A stretch of 64,000 bases of DNA from Excoecaria cochinchinensis. Its lineage: Eukaryota > Streptophyta > Magnoliopsida > Malpighiales > Euphorbiaceae. Positions within the stretch are counted from its first letter, which is position 1. Each line of letters starts with the position of its first letter. The position numbers and the translations under genes were made by a program. The DNA lies in NCBI GenBank assembly GCA_947683425.1, contig CANTUQ010000004.1, forward strand, positions 28,950,001 to 29,014,000, given 5' to 3'. The notes beneath the pieces were generated by a model. It saw only the letters and a program-made list of their open reading frames with translations. It made no database searches and had not been told where the DNA came from. Below are positions 35,869-46,513 of the stretch, piece by piece.

Positions 35869-36915
35869 TCATGTTAGGTTATCAGATGCCAGGCTAAGTA
35901 TCCATCTCTTGTACACACTGGTAGAAATAGCCGAATGGTTCCCAAATGAAGGAATGATAGTCTTCAATGGATGTAGGCTCCAAAGCTCATGATAGCGGGA
36001 GACAAAAGCCACAGAAAGGACTCCACCTCGAAAAGATAAAGGGAGTCTCACCATATCCTGAGTCACTCCGAGTTGACGAGAGCAATGAGCTGTGATATAG
36101 AAGGTTGCCTCACGGAGCCCGCATAAGGGAATGTATCCTGAAAACCCATCAATAACTGCACTGGACAAGGGAAGCCAAGCGTACGTGAAGCTAATATCCT
36201 CGTCTGATATCTCACTGAATCTGGTAATGCCCTCATCAGGGGTCCTAGGTAAGTATAGACGCCGGCGAGGAAGAAAACACTTCACAGAATACTGATTAAT
36301 GACTTTAGGAGGCGGCTCTGATAAAAGCTTCAGTTTCTCCTGCAACCAAATCTGGAAGAGGAAACAAAGAAAAAAATAAAAGCCAAAGAGAATAAAATAA
36401 AAGGCAAAGAAAAGCCGCTGGAGTAAGTTTGATTTACTTCAGAATTCCGCTGAGGTCACGAATAGATAGTTCATAAGGCATAAAAGGAAGATGACACTCA
36501 TGCTTTATGAGGGAATGTTGGAGAATTCATCCATTGCTTCAATCAGAGGTTCCAAAGAAAATACTGGGCCCTGAGGAACTAGACGAGTAGCGTCAGAAGG
36601 AGCTATGCTTAAGGACAAAGCAATATCCCGAATTTGGATCAAACCACAGCGAGGTATGCAAACCAAAGCACCAGGAGGATACCAACTCCCGACGATAGCA
36701 GCAAATTCTTCAGGCAGGGGGCATATTTCCTAATAGGTGAACTTGAAGACATGAAAACGAGGGTCCCAGAAGTGGGTCGCATCCAAAAAAAGGTTGTTAT
36801 CTATCTTGACTCTTCGTAGAAACCTCAGTCCAGAAAGGGGGGCAAGAGTTCTGTGTTCACAAATTTGAGCATTGTCTAAGATACGGTACATTTTGGAAAC
36901 AAAAGGAGAATTCAT
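35869..36915 (-). pseudogene. Antisense accessory gene of Tat B (plant mobile domain-like)
   Basis: Exon 1 runs 36915 to about 36420 and starts MNSPFVSKMYRILDNAQICE. It carries FLDATHFWDPRFHVFKF, typical of aminotransferase-like plant mobile domain proteins found in plant transposons. A TAG at 36730 interrupts where CAG is likely, and one frameshift lies near 36505. An intron with a pyrimidine tract and TTCCAG acceptor (36353) leads to exon 2 (36352-35869), with RTPDEGITRFSEISDEDI and FGNHSAISTSVYKRW. It is opposite to gag-pol, between pol and the 3' LTR; antisense extra ORFs are known in the Tat lineage. The function is unknown. Confidence 0.65.
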
Positions 36916-37971
36916 GTCTCGACAGTCACAGTTGCTAAAGGGAATAAAAGAGGAAAAAGGGAAAAAGCTAGAGAAAAGAGCCTATTATGAAGCTAAAATA
37001 AGGAAGAGGCACGAAATCTAAGAAAAAGGGGTGAGTTTTATAGATTTGGCTTACAAACGGCTAACCCGTCCCTATAGGCAGACGGTGAACCCGTCTGTAC
37101 TTGTCCACCTGGCGAATTTTGCATTGTGCATACCACGCGCATTAATTAGGGTTAAAAGTGGAATCTGGAGCGATAGACGGAATGCCTGTCTGTCGCTGTA
37201 TGAGCGGGAATCCCGTCGGTACTTAAAATCTATATAAAGACGCAGGCACCGACGGGAATCCACTTTCTTTTCCTTCTTCTTCACACCGACGCCTTTTCCT
37301 TTATTTCTAACAGTTTTTTTTCGTTTTTGTCTTTTCAAATTGCATTTTTTCGCACCAGTTTTCAGTTTTTTGACTTCTTCAGTGGGTCTCGACTTCCAGG
37401 TTAGTAAGATATGCCCATTTTTCTTTGTTTTATTATTATTATTATGAGCAAGGTAATTTCCTTTTCTTTTGAATTAATTAGTGGCCTTGTTAATGCCGGT
37501 TGACATTGTATGGAATTAATAGGATGAAGTTTTTTTAGTGAATATAAAATGCATGAATGTATTGCTGTTTTGAGAACAATTAGTGTTAGGCGCATAAATA
37601 TGGCCTTAGGCATTCATATGCTTTGAAGCCAATAACTTAAGAATTAGAAAGCAAATGTGAATATATTACATTGTTGTTTGGGGCCTGAGGCCTATTCCCT
37701 TTCTATTTCCTCTTTATTATGCAGGAGGTTGGGCACACCCTTGCCGGGGTGCTGCCCAAATTTTTTTAGCAAATGTGAATATATTGTATTGGGGCCTGAG
37801 GCCTGTCTTTTTTTGTTTTTTTATGCAGGAGGTTAGGTACACCCTTGCCGGGGTGCTACCCAAATGTTTTTTAAAATCTTTCTGGTTTAGACATATCCAG
37901 TCAGAATGCCGCCTAAATTTTTATCCGTTTATACCTACAATGCCAAACTAACTATTTACCTTATTCATAGG
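36916..37971. promoter_or_regulatory. Divergent promoter/leader region between the two accessory genes
   Basis: The two accessory genes point away from this region. On the plus strand it has a TATA box TATATAAA (37231-37238) set between complementary arms TCCCGTCGG (37211-37219) and CCGACGGGA (37249-37257). It also has CAGACGG-TGAAC-CCGTCTG (37079-37097). A pyrimidine-rich leader, a possible donor CCAG/GTTAG (about 37400) and an acceptor TTCATAG (37970) directly before the ATG follow. Two copies of an 80-bp segment with GCAGGAGGTT and CACCCTTGCCGGGGTGCT are at 37720 and 37825. No ORF of note. Confidence 0.55.
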
Positions 37972-39137
37972 ATGCCACCACGATGATATGCTCTGCATGA
38001 TCAGCCTGAGCCTGAGGCCCCAGGTTGGATGAGTGACGAGGCTAGACAAAGATACACAGCACTGGCCCAGGTGCAGTTCCGAGCTAGCCGCTTTGTTTCT
38101 AGGCCGTTCCTTGAGGCTCTGGGGATGGCAGATGAGGTTGATATACTGATGGCAGGCGCGGGTTGGATAGAGTTTTTGATACCTGCTTTCCAGACTCACC
38201 CAGAGATGGTGCGGCAGTTCCTTGCTACGCTACACTATGGCAGATATCAGAGATCTGACACGGAGGAGGGTGTCATCCAGTTTTGGATTGAGGGCCACCA
38301 TGACAGTATCACCCGTCAGCGGTTTACAGAGGCCATGGGGCTTCCATTCGGGCAGGATGTCATAACGCCCCAGAGATCAGTGAGACGTCAGCATTGGGCG
38401 GTTATAGCCTTACCGGGAGTGCCGTATGATCATGATACGGTGAAGAGTACAGTACTTTCATCACAGGCCTTACGATATCTTCACCGAGTTTTATCCAGCT
38501 CATATTTGGGATGAGCTGGTAACCCAGGTTCCCTCAATGCTGCAGAGATCTGGAGTTTATGGGCCATGGTGGCAGGTTAGAGGGTCAACATCAGCCACGA
38601 GATTTTGGTCAACCTGGTGAGGGTATCCAGGGGGGCAGCCCCTGTGGTGTATGTTGGGGGAGTCATTACCAGATTGCTCCTAAATTTGGGTGTTCGTCCA
38701 GATATCTTGGGGCGCCCCTTGGATGAGAGCATTTATGTGGACGCTTCAGCAGCTATGACGATGGCTATGATATTGCCGATACCGGGCCAGCCCGAGGCGT
38801 ATAGGCTTTGCACTGTGCATGAGACTAGACGCGCATTTAGCTTGCCTGCATTAGAGCCAGTAGAGGAGCAGCCTCAGGACCAGCCTCCCGGGCACCCAGA
38901 GCATCAGGAGCAGCAGCTTCCGGAGCACCATCAGCACCAGGAGGACCAGCTTCCCCGACAGCCAGAGCATCTAGAGGGTCAGCCTCCGCAGCCGCAGCAC
39001 GAGGAGCAGCCAGGTACACCTTATGAGATGGGGATCGAGTTTACTATGGATGAGCTGCTTGCTACTCCTCCAGGGTAGAGAGTACAGAGTCCTACACCTC
39101 CACCATCGCGAGTACATCAGACAGTTCCCCGGGCTCA
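37972..39137 (+). pseudogene. Sense accessory gene of Tat B, 5' part (Athila ORF1-like)
   Basis: The ATG at 37972 follows a likely splice acceptor. One frame runs to the CACTA insertion at 39137 with four in-frame stops (TGA 37984, TGA 38512, TAG 38578, TAG 39076). Each is one C-to-T change from CGA or CAG. The region with RPFLEALGMADE, QFLATLHYGRYQR, VIQFWIEGHHDS and FTEAMGLPFG, then VVYVGGVITRLLLNLGV, resembles the ORF1 (ATHILA-type) protein of plant gypsy elements. A Gln/Pro/Glu-rich tract follows. It continues after the transposon at 60104. The function is not established. Confidence 0.7.
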
Positions 39138-39510
39138 CACTATAAAAAAAAAAGTAAAATAGCGACGACACATTTAGTCTCTAATATGAAGATTTTAGTC
39201 GCTAATAAGTTTTAGCGACGGAACGACGGCGCGTCGCAACTAAGGCCGTCGCAAGCAATTTAGCGACTAAACCCTTTTTAGTCGCTAATTTTAGTGACTA
39301 AAATTTTAGTCACTAAATCCAGTAAAATTTGTCGCTAATTAAGAAGTTAATCTAGTCGCTTATGTAAATAGCGACTAACTATTCGTCGCAATTATTAGTC
39401 GCTAATTGGTTATTGCGACAGTTAGTCGCCTGATGGACTCCGTCGCTACTCTCGTTAAAAATTTAGCGACTAAATTTGCTGTCGCAATTTAGTCGCTAAT
39501 AGATATCAAT
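39138..39510. repeat. CACTA left terminal and subterminal repeats
   Basis: More than ten variants of the 10-11 bp motif TTAGTCGCTAA in both orientations, downstream of the CACTATAAAAAAAAAAG end. In CACTA elements such motifs are binding sites for an element-encoded protein needed for excision. Confidence 0.88.
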
Positions 39511-39846
39511 TTTTTTTTTTTAGGGTTAAATTTTATGGTATTATTAAATGAAATATATAAATGTAAATTATAATCAAATGTATGAAATTATAATCCAAAA
39601 TATATATAATTAATATTTGTACATATAAATGCAAATTATAATCAAATATATATATAGAATTATAATCCAAAACATATATATATTAATATTTGTATGCACA
39701 TGGCATATATAGCTAATACATAATACATGAAAACTAAATTAAAATAATTACCTTAAAGTGCCACATATTATCATCCTAAGTAATAAATTGCAATAAAAGT
39801 ATCATACATAAAAAAAATGTGCTAAAAAAGATATAAAGATTGATGT
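39511..39846. other. A/T-rich non-coding CACTA interior
   Basis: Direct duplicates of about 60 bp are seen (ATAATCCAAAA...TATATA at 39590 and 39662). Nothing else is recognised; it would be the 3' region of the PF03004-like gene. Confidence 0.6.
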
Positions 39847-40472
39847 TCAGGTAAGGCCACCACTACCAAAATGAGAATCATCAGGCGGGTCAGGACCGTG
39901 TGGACATGAAGGGCCGACACCATCATGTGGCGTAGGTGATGTAGTGGTGTTACTGGACTGAGTGGCTGGCGGCTGAGGGGTCAAGTGCGGAAACAATGAA
40001 CGAATAGTCGTAGCGACAATGTCCGCGACATCTTCTTTTGTCAAGAAAGGACCATCGCAATGAGAGGCTATGCTTGCACCAGCAGTACACGATGGACCTG
40101 ATGGATAAAGACCAGGAGGCACATATGAGCCTAGACCATAAATTTTTTTCCTTTTATTGCATCTTGCGGCCTCGAAGAACAACTCAGACTCATCAACCGA
40201 TGACGCATCCTACGATCTTTCAGATCGGAGTTGCTCATACCTCTCCTGAAATGGTAAACAACAACAATTTTTAATAAACGTAAGTATAAGAACAAATCAT
40301 ATTTTACAGCAATTTAACATTTGAGCAACTGAAAATATTATGAATAAGTAAAGTACATCTAACTTACATGTACCTCCCTGCTACGATCAGCCACGTACGT
40401 CTTCCCATCATGATTTATAGTATGTGTGTGCAGATAGGCCTCGGGAATTGTAGGTGGCCGGCCCAACTCTTT
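39847..40472 (-). pseudogene. CACTA PF03004-like gene (TNPA-type), 3' exons
   Basis: Exon 40472-40368 (LGRPPTIPEAYLHTHTINHD) ends at donor CAT/GTAAGTT. The next exon begins at 40245 after TTTCAG and runs to the stop at 39847, with NKRKKIYGLGSYVPPG and a Pro/Thr-rich tail. This order is that of the plant Ptta/En/Spm transposase family (PF03004), thought to include the second CACTA protein that binds subterminal repeats. An in-frame TAG lies early in the last exon (about 40222). Upstream exons are at 52067-52939, beyond element Z. Exon limits are inferred. Confidence 0.72.
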
Positions 40473-41026
40473 CTTATATTGTGCAGTAGAAAGTTGTCAC
40501 ACCCCAAAATACCCCTGGTCGGAATGTGTATGCTAAGTCGGGAATGCAAGGGTATTTCAGTAATTTGTGCATGAGAGATTTGGATAATAAGGCTTAGTGG
40601 CAAATAATTAATTAAGTATGTTAACAAGAGAAATGTTAGAGTGTGCATATGGTATACGGTTGTAGGGTGTTTTGGTTGTGGCATTTATCTAGTGAAGTGT
40701 GAGTTTGGTACCTAGGCATGAGATATTTATTCAAGAAAGGATTGGGTGCATGTGAGAGTATGGTGCCATGGTTTGAAAAGTCAAAGGAGGAGTTTTGGTC
40801 CATTAGGAGGTTGCCAAGTGGGCTTGGTAGGTGGGCATTGAATGAAGAAAAAGAAGAAGCAAGAGGAAGAGAGAGGGAACACAGATTTTTGGCATTCCCG
40901 TCCTCTCCTCTCACGCCTCCTCTTCTTCTTCTCTTCTCCATTCTCTGCTTTTCCTTTCTTGCTCTTTTGGCTTGGAATTGTGCTCTGCTTGAAGAGGTAA
41001 GTTGGGGTTTAGGGTTCCTGCATGCT

Positions 41027-41062
41027 ATTCTTCTTCTTCTTCTTCTTCTTCTTCTTCTTCTT
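41027..41062. repeat. (TTC)n microsatellite
   Basis: About 12 TTC units in the Z leader. The partner in the 3' LTR is shorter (about 45801-45827). The poly-Glu ORFs on the minus strand come from this tract. Confidence 0.95.
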
Positions 41063-41688
41063 CTATTGGTTTTACTTCAGTTAGGGTTTGGACTAAGGAT
41101 TTTGTGAGTTTCTGGTTTGTGCAAGCTTTGGGTTGCAAGAAGAAGCTTAAGGACAAGTAAAGGATTGAGGATTGAAGCTTAAAGTGCGATTTTTGGATCT
41201 TCAATTCTAGGTTTGGGAGCTGTGATTCCTGCATTTGAACTTCTGAGTTATTTTTGCCCTATTTCTCACTTAGGTTGTAAATGTGTTTGCATTACTTAAT
41301 TTCTTGAATTTGGTGTGTTTTGGAATGTGTATATGCATGATTTATGTGAGTAGATGTGTTAGTAATGCATGATAAGGATTGAATTGAAGGTATTGAGTTT
41401 GGGATTTGAACTTAGTGTAATTTTTAGGGTTTATATTCTTGAGGGAATTGAATGTGTTTATGCATGATTTTGGGTGTTTTGATTGTTGAATTAAGTTGGT
41501 GTTTCGTCATTTTTGATGTATGGAAGATCGATTGGAAGGTAAGATGAGATTGGTAGTGTTTTGAAGCAAACTGAAATTGATTTTGTGGACTTCTTAGAAA
41601 TCTGGGCATGCTGGGAACGGAAAATCGCGATTCTGGTGGAATTTTCATTTCCAGTGTACGTGTGTGTCGTGACAGCCCTGAGTGAGGC

Positions 41689-41931
41689 AAGTCATGAGTC
41701 GTGACTCACAGTCACGACACGTGACTCTGTCTCCCAGTCACGACGCGTGACTTTTTGGCGAGCTGGAAGCAGTCGCGGGGCGTGACTGCCCTATGAGAGG
41801 CAAGTCATGACTCGTGACCTAGAGTCACGACTCGTGACTCCCTGGTGAGGCATGTCACGAGACGTGACATAGAGTCACAACTCGTGACCCTCCTTTGAGG
41901 ATAGTCACGAGTCATGACATGGCTCGTGACC
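41689..41931. promoter_or_regulatory. Cluster of GTCACGA-N-TCGTGAC palindromes in Z LTR
   Basis: Eight or so copies of near-perfect 15-bp palindromes (GTCACGACTCGTGAC, GTCACGACACGTGAC and variants) in 240 bp. The 3' LTR copy is at about 48839-49080. Other LTR types in the window have different palindromes at the same relative place. Confidence 0.7.
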
Positions 41932-42817
41932 GACCCCCTTCAGCCCCATTTTTCCGAATTAGCCCAGTTTCAACCAAAATGAATTTCCTATTTCTTATGT
42001 ATGGACTTACACTACTGTATGATTCATGTCATACTTTTATATGCTCTTATATAGCCTTTTCTGTTTTGCCTTGTTCCCCAAGTGACTAGTTTTCTTATAA
42101 AATGACTTTCAAATGCTTTTATGGCTTTTTCCCCTACTGTGTGCTATATTACCTTGTTTATATGAATGGTTATCCTAATTTATTTGTGATTAGCAATATG
42201 TTATGCATATCCTTGATTCGATTCTCCTCTAAGAATAACCTGACATGCTTAAGAGTATATTGTATCATTCCACGATTAAGATTATGCGTTATTAATCATT
42301 GGCATAATATGATTCCACATGTGTTCCTGACACGCTTTAGTATATTGAGTAGTGCTAAAATGTGATTGATTGAATTATTGCATGCTTCAGAATATGAATT
42401 GTATGAGGTATGATTGATATTATGCTATGCCAAATTTATTTGAATAATATGGTTGCTGTCTGAATGCATTATTATGCTTTAGCCTTTGAACTCAATATGT
42501 TATGCTTAAATGTAATTTGGATTATTCATGATTTATACTTAGTTATCCTCACCTAACGCATGATTAGGATTTTGTATTGATAATCATTGGCATGGTAGTG
42601 CTTCCATACCTGATTTTGACATGCTTTAGAACATTGTTTAATGTTAAAGTGTGTTGAGTGTATTATGTTTTGCAATAGGAATTGTATGATATGTGACTGA
42701 CTTTATGAGCATATTTATATGTCTATTGTACTCTGGTTTTTGCATGATGTATATATATTTATGCGTCGTGCGATTCGAAACGTGAATTGTTTTATGCATG
42801 ACCTGCGAGAGTCAGTC

Positions 42818-43090
42818 TAGTGGATAGTTAGGCATGCCTAATAGAGTATCTTTAGCTGCAGCCCTGTGGATGTTTGGACCCTGATCAGGTCTCCCGTTTG
42901 GTTCCTCGCAAACCCTTTATGTGTGCGGATCCTCGCGAACCTTTTAAATGTGTTTGGATCTTGTTTAAGATCCCCCTCAGTGAAATGTTTTAATTGTGAT
43001 AAAATAAAATTGTTTTTGATTTGTACCCGCAAGGTACCCTTTAGCCGATTTGTACCCGTAAGGTACTATTTGTGCACTCGTTATCCACTA
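42818..43090 (+). other. LTR multi-hairpin domain, Z 5' LTR
   Basis: Closing arms TAGTGGATA (42818-42826) and TATCCACTA (43082-43090), nine pairs. Inside: TTAGG-CATG-CCTAA, AGCTGCAGC, GGATCTT-GTTT-AAGATCC (42956-42973), and two GTACC-CGNAA-GGTAC hairpins (43023-43067). The 3' LTR copy (49939-50211) keeps or improves these pairs, for example GGTTC-CTCGC-GAACC and GGATC-CTTGC-GATCC. Confidence 0.62.
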
Positions 43091-44006
43091 TTGTGAGTTA
43101 TCAGGTGCTTTGTTGGTTTGTTTTACTTTGAAATAACTGTAAGAATGTGACACCCGTATAAGCATAGTAATGATTTGTGGAATCAGTTTATATGTATATG
43201 AATGTAGATTTGAGCTTCAAAATGTATGTCTTTTTATTGTAAGCATGATTGGATATCTAACACCATTATCCACACTTGTCATGTGTTGTGTTATAAGTTT
43301 CAGAATGCTTTGAATATGATTCGACTAATGTATTTATGTATGTGACTCAAGCATGGTTTTGTTATATATAAGCATGTGAATCGAAGCAGTTGTGGCTGTA
43401 AGTATGTAAGATTTAACTATATTTTCTACATGGTGATGATATGAATGTGATGTTATGTCATTATGTCTTCAATCTCCGCTATTAGAGTGCTTTCGGCATG
43501 ATATTTTATATATTAGAGTTGCGCAGCGGTAATGTGGTGCTTTGGATGTCGTCCCTTGGATTTTGGCTAGTGTGTGTATGGCATGTCAAGGTATGTTAGA
43601 TAGCTGGTATTCTTAACATGATAGTTGGGTGCATTATCATAAGGTAATTGTGTCACATTTGATTGGGTTGTCAGTTCATGCTTGGGTACTTGGTTATGAC
43701 AATTGCATGTGTAAATCTCATGTGACTTCGCACGGTAAGGTACTGATATTTGATACCATTGTAGGTTTATGCATGTGATATTGTATGTAGTTCTGCATGA
43801 TTATACTTGTATCGGGTATTATATTATGTCTGTTTTGGGCTATTCTCAATGTAAGTATATGGTTATGGTTGTGAGTTTTCGAATTAACGCCTTACTATGC
43901 AAGCCTGATTATATATGTGTTGTGAATGTTCGCATTAGCCATTATGAGTGTGATATGCCTTGCGACCATTGTGAATGGCCGCTCATACTCTTGTGTGTTC
44001 TCCCCA

Positions 44007-44044
44007 CTAAGCGTTTATCGCTTAGCACGGATTCCTTCCCGTGC
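44007..44044 (+). other. LTR double hairpin, Z 5' LTR
   Basis: CTAAGCG-TTTAT-CGCTTAG (44007-44025) followed by GCACGG...CCGTGC (44025-44044); perfect arms. It lies 433 bp before the LTR end. Confidence 0.62.
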
Positions 44045-44482
44045 AGGTGGCAGGTTTGGTTCAGTTCGAGTCGCGCATCTGCAAGGTCGGCCACGTAGAA
44101 GTTAGAAGTTTTGTATTTTGTTCAGCTTCTGTACTTCAGTATTTTTGTATTTCTGTATTATTGTATATGTAATTATATGTAAGAATCTTGAGATTACTTT
44201 TGGGAAATGTAAACGTTAGTATGTTTTTATGTTAAGTTATTCCTTCGTTTTATCATTCGCTTTATGCTTCCGCTTAGTGCCTGTGTGTGTGTGAGTTATT
44301 GCATGATCAGTCTGTGCCCGCAAGTTAAGTCAAGTTTTTAATTAACCCGTATTTTCGTATGTATGTTATGTATGAAAGTATGCTTCCGCGTTGTGCATGT
44401 GCATATCTGTGTGAGTGAGCGCCGGGTAGCGCGCCCGTCGGCATCCTTCCAACGGGGGCGGCGATGGGGGTGTTACAGTTAG

Positions 44483-44495
44483 TGGTATCATAGCC
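44483..44495 (+). promoter_or_regulatory. Primer-binding site of Z (initiator tRNA-Met type)
   Basis: TGGTATCATAGCC, five bases after the LTR end; one mismatch to the usual TGGTATCAGAGCC. Confidence 0.85.
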
Positions 44496-44604
44496 TGGTT
44501 TGATGATTCTGGGTGTGTTGTTTGTTATCTATTCAGTCTTTGCATGAGTGTCGGTTTTGTGTCATGGCCTAATGCAGATGTGTCTTATTTTGTGTCGTGT
44601 CTAG

Positions 44605-45189
44605 ATGTAGTCTGATCCTAGTGAGAATGTGGGCGAGACAACAGAAAGTGTGAACCCAATTGGTGTTGATCAGAATGTTTTCGAGCGTCCTCCAGTTAAA
44701 GATTTCGGTCCTGTTTCTGATGATAGGACATTAGTACAAGGGTTGATTCGGATTTTGGATAGGTTGACTGCTCCTCGTGCTTCTCAAGAATTTGTGCGGC
44801 ATGTACCTCAGAAGAGAAAAGGATAGGTTAGAGAAGTGCCAGCAGGAAAAAGGGTTCGAGAGGCATCAATGTGTCAACAATGTCAGAAGCAACAAGGGGA
44901 CAAGAGTAAGAAGAAGGGGGTACCGCCTATATGTCAGCACTGCCAGAAGCGACATCGGGGCCCATGTCACAAGCTCTCAGGTGCTTGTTTTAGGTGTGGC
45001 AGTATGGAACATCAGATAATCGATTGTCCTAAGAATATGAGTGAGAGTCTAGATGGACAAGCTAGAAAGTATGTGGAGGATTTGCTCAGATCTTCTCGAG
45101 CGTCTACGGAGTTTATAACGTATGGCAGGGATGCGATTGAGACCGCAGATTCTTTTGGTAAGTTGCATTGCAAGCTCTTGTCTAAGTAA
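44605..45189 (+). pseudogene. Gag remnant of Z with zinc knuckles
   Basis: One frame from ATG 44605 to the stop at 45187. TAG codons interrupt at codon 2 (44608) and at 44824; both are one C-to-T change from CAG. The N-terminal part is followed directly by a cysteine/histidine cluster (CQHCQKRHRGPC) and a CCHC knuckle (CFRCGSMEHQIIDC), the nucleocapsid signature of chromovirus gag. The large capsid part is absent, so N-terminus and knuckle seem fused by deletion. Confidence 0.8.
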
Positions 45190-45251
45190 GTTTTATTTGT
45201 TTGGGTTGTTTGGATGTAAGTGTTTAGCAGTGAATTTCGAGGATGAAATTC

Positions 45252-45268
45252 TTTTAGGAGGGAAGAGT
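45252..45268 (+). promoter_or_regulatory. Polypurine tract of Z
   Basis: TTTTAGGAGGGAAGAGT after GAATTTCGAGGATGAAATTC, ending at the 3' LTR start (45269). The same conserved block precedes the 3' LTR of X. Confidence 0.8.
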
Positions 45269-46513
45269 TGTCACACCCCAAAATAGCCTTGGTCGGAATG
45301 TGTATGCTAAGTCGGGAATGCAAGGGTATTTCAGTAATTTGTGCATGAGAGATTTGGATAATAAGGCTTAGTGGCAAATAATTAATTAAGTATGTTAACA
45401 AGAGAAATGTTAGAGTGTGCATGTGGTATACGGTTGTAGGGTGTTTTGGTTGTGGCATTTATCTAGTGAAGTGTGAGTTTGGTACCTAGGCATAAGATAT
45501 TTATTCAAGAAAGGATTGGGTCCATGTGAGAGTATGGTGCCATGGTTTGAAAAGTCAAAGGAGGAGTTTTGGTCCATTAGGAGGTTGCCAAGTGGGCTTG
45601 GTAGGTGGGCATTGAATGAAGAAAAAGAAGAAGTAAGAGGAAGAGAGAGGGAACACATATTTTTGGCATTCCCGTCCTCTCCTCTCACGCCTCCTCTTCT
45701 TCTTCTCTTCTCCATTCTCTGCTTTTCCTTTCTTGCTCTTTTGGCTTAGAATTGTGCTCTGCTTGAAGAGGTAAGTTGGGGTTTAGGGTTCCTGCATGCT
45801 GTTCTTCTTCTTCTTCTTCTTCTTCTACTGGTTTTACTTCAGTTAGGGTTTGGACTAAGGATTTTGTGGGTTTCTGGTTTGTGCAAGCTTTGGGTTGCAA
45901 GAAGAAGCTTAAGGACAAGTAAAGGATTAAGGATTGAAGCTTAAAGTGCGATTTTTAGATCTTCAATTCTAGGTTTGGGAGCTGTGATTCCTGCATTTGA
46001 ACTTCTGAGTTGTTTTTGCCCTATTTCTCACTTAGGTTGTAAATGTGTTTGCATTATTTAATTTATGGAATTTGGTGTGTTTTGGAATGTGTATATGCAT
46101 GATTTATGTGAGTAGATGTCACACCCCAACCTATACCATGGAGACTTCTCCGAGAATTAGAGGGAGAAGGATCCAGATAGGTAGGAGTGTCACATCCCAC
46201 TAGTACAAATAAAGAAAACATCGCATACAAAGTAACATATCAAGGATAATTCAAGCTCGGAAAGAAAGAAGAGTGATACTGAACAAAATGAATACTTTTA
46301 TTAATATACATAAAAGAGGTCTTTACATTTTGCAACAGACACTACAAAACAAATATATAAAAGCCCAAGGTACCCTGTTCCAAAGGGGCTAACAAAACAT
46401 TATATCTATTACAAAAGAAAGGAAAGCCTATACTACAAAACTTCAATCTCTAGTTGCGTTGGCCTTCCCGATGCGACACGCCCAAACCATGCGTACCAAA
46501 ACCTTCCACACCT

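Larger units (their letters stand above)
40495..44477 (+). mobile_element. 5' LTR of Z (3983 bp)
   Basis: TGTCACACCCC to GGGGGTGTTACA. Order of features: short U3; pyrimidine-rich leader and a (TTC)n tract (40905-41062) with donor GAGGTAAGT; palindrome cluster (41689-41931); multi-hairpin domain (42818-43090); double hairpin (44007-44044). If transcription starts before the leader, most of the LTR is transcribed as R-U5. Confidence 0.92.

Noticed and set aside
40636..41107. ORFs at the Z LTR start conserved in both LTRs (also 45410-45749)
   Set aside because: Conservation is explained by LTR identity; they overlap each other on opposite strands and lack domains.
41025..41234. Poly-Glu ORF (also 45685-45918)
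   Set aside because: Reverse translation of the (TTC)n tract in the Z leader.
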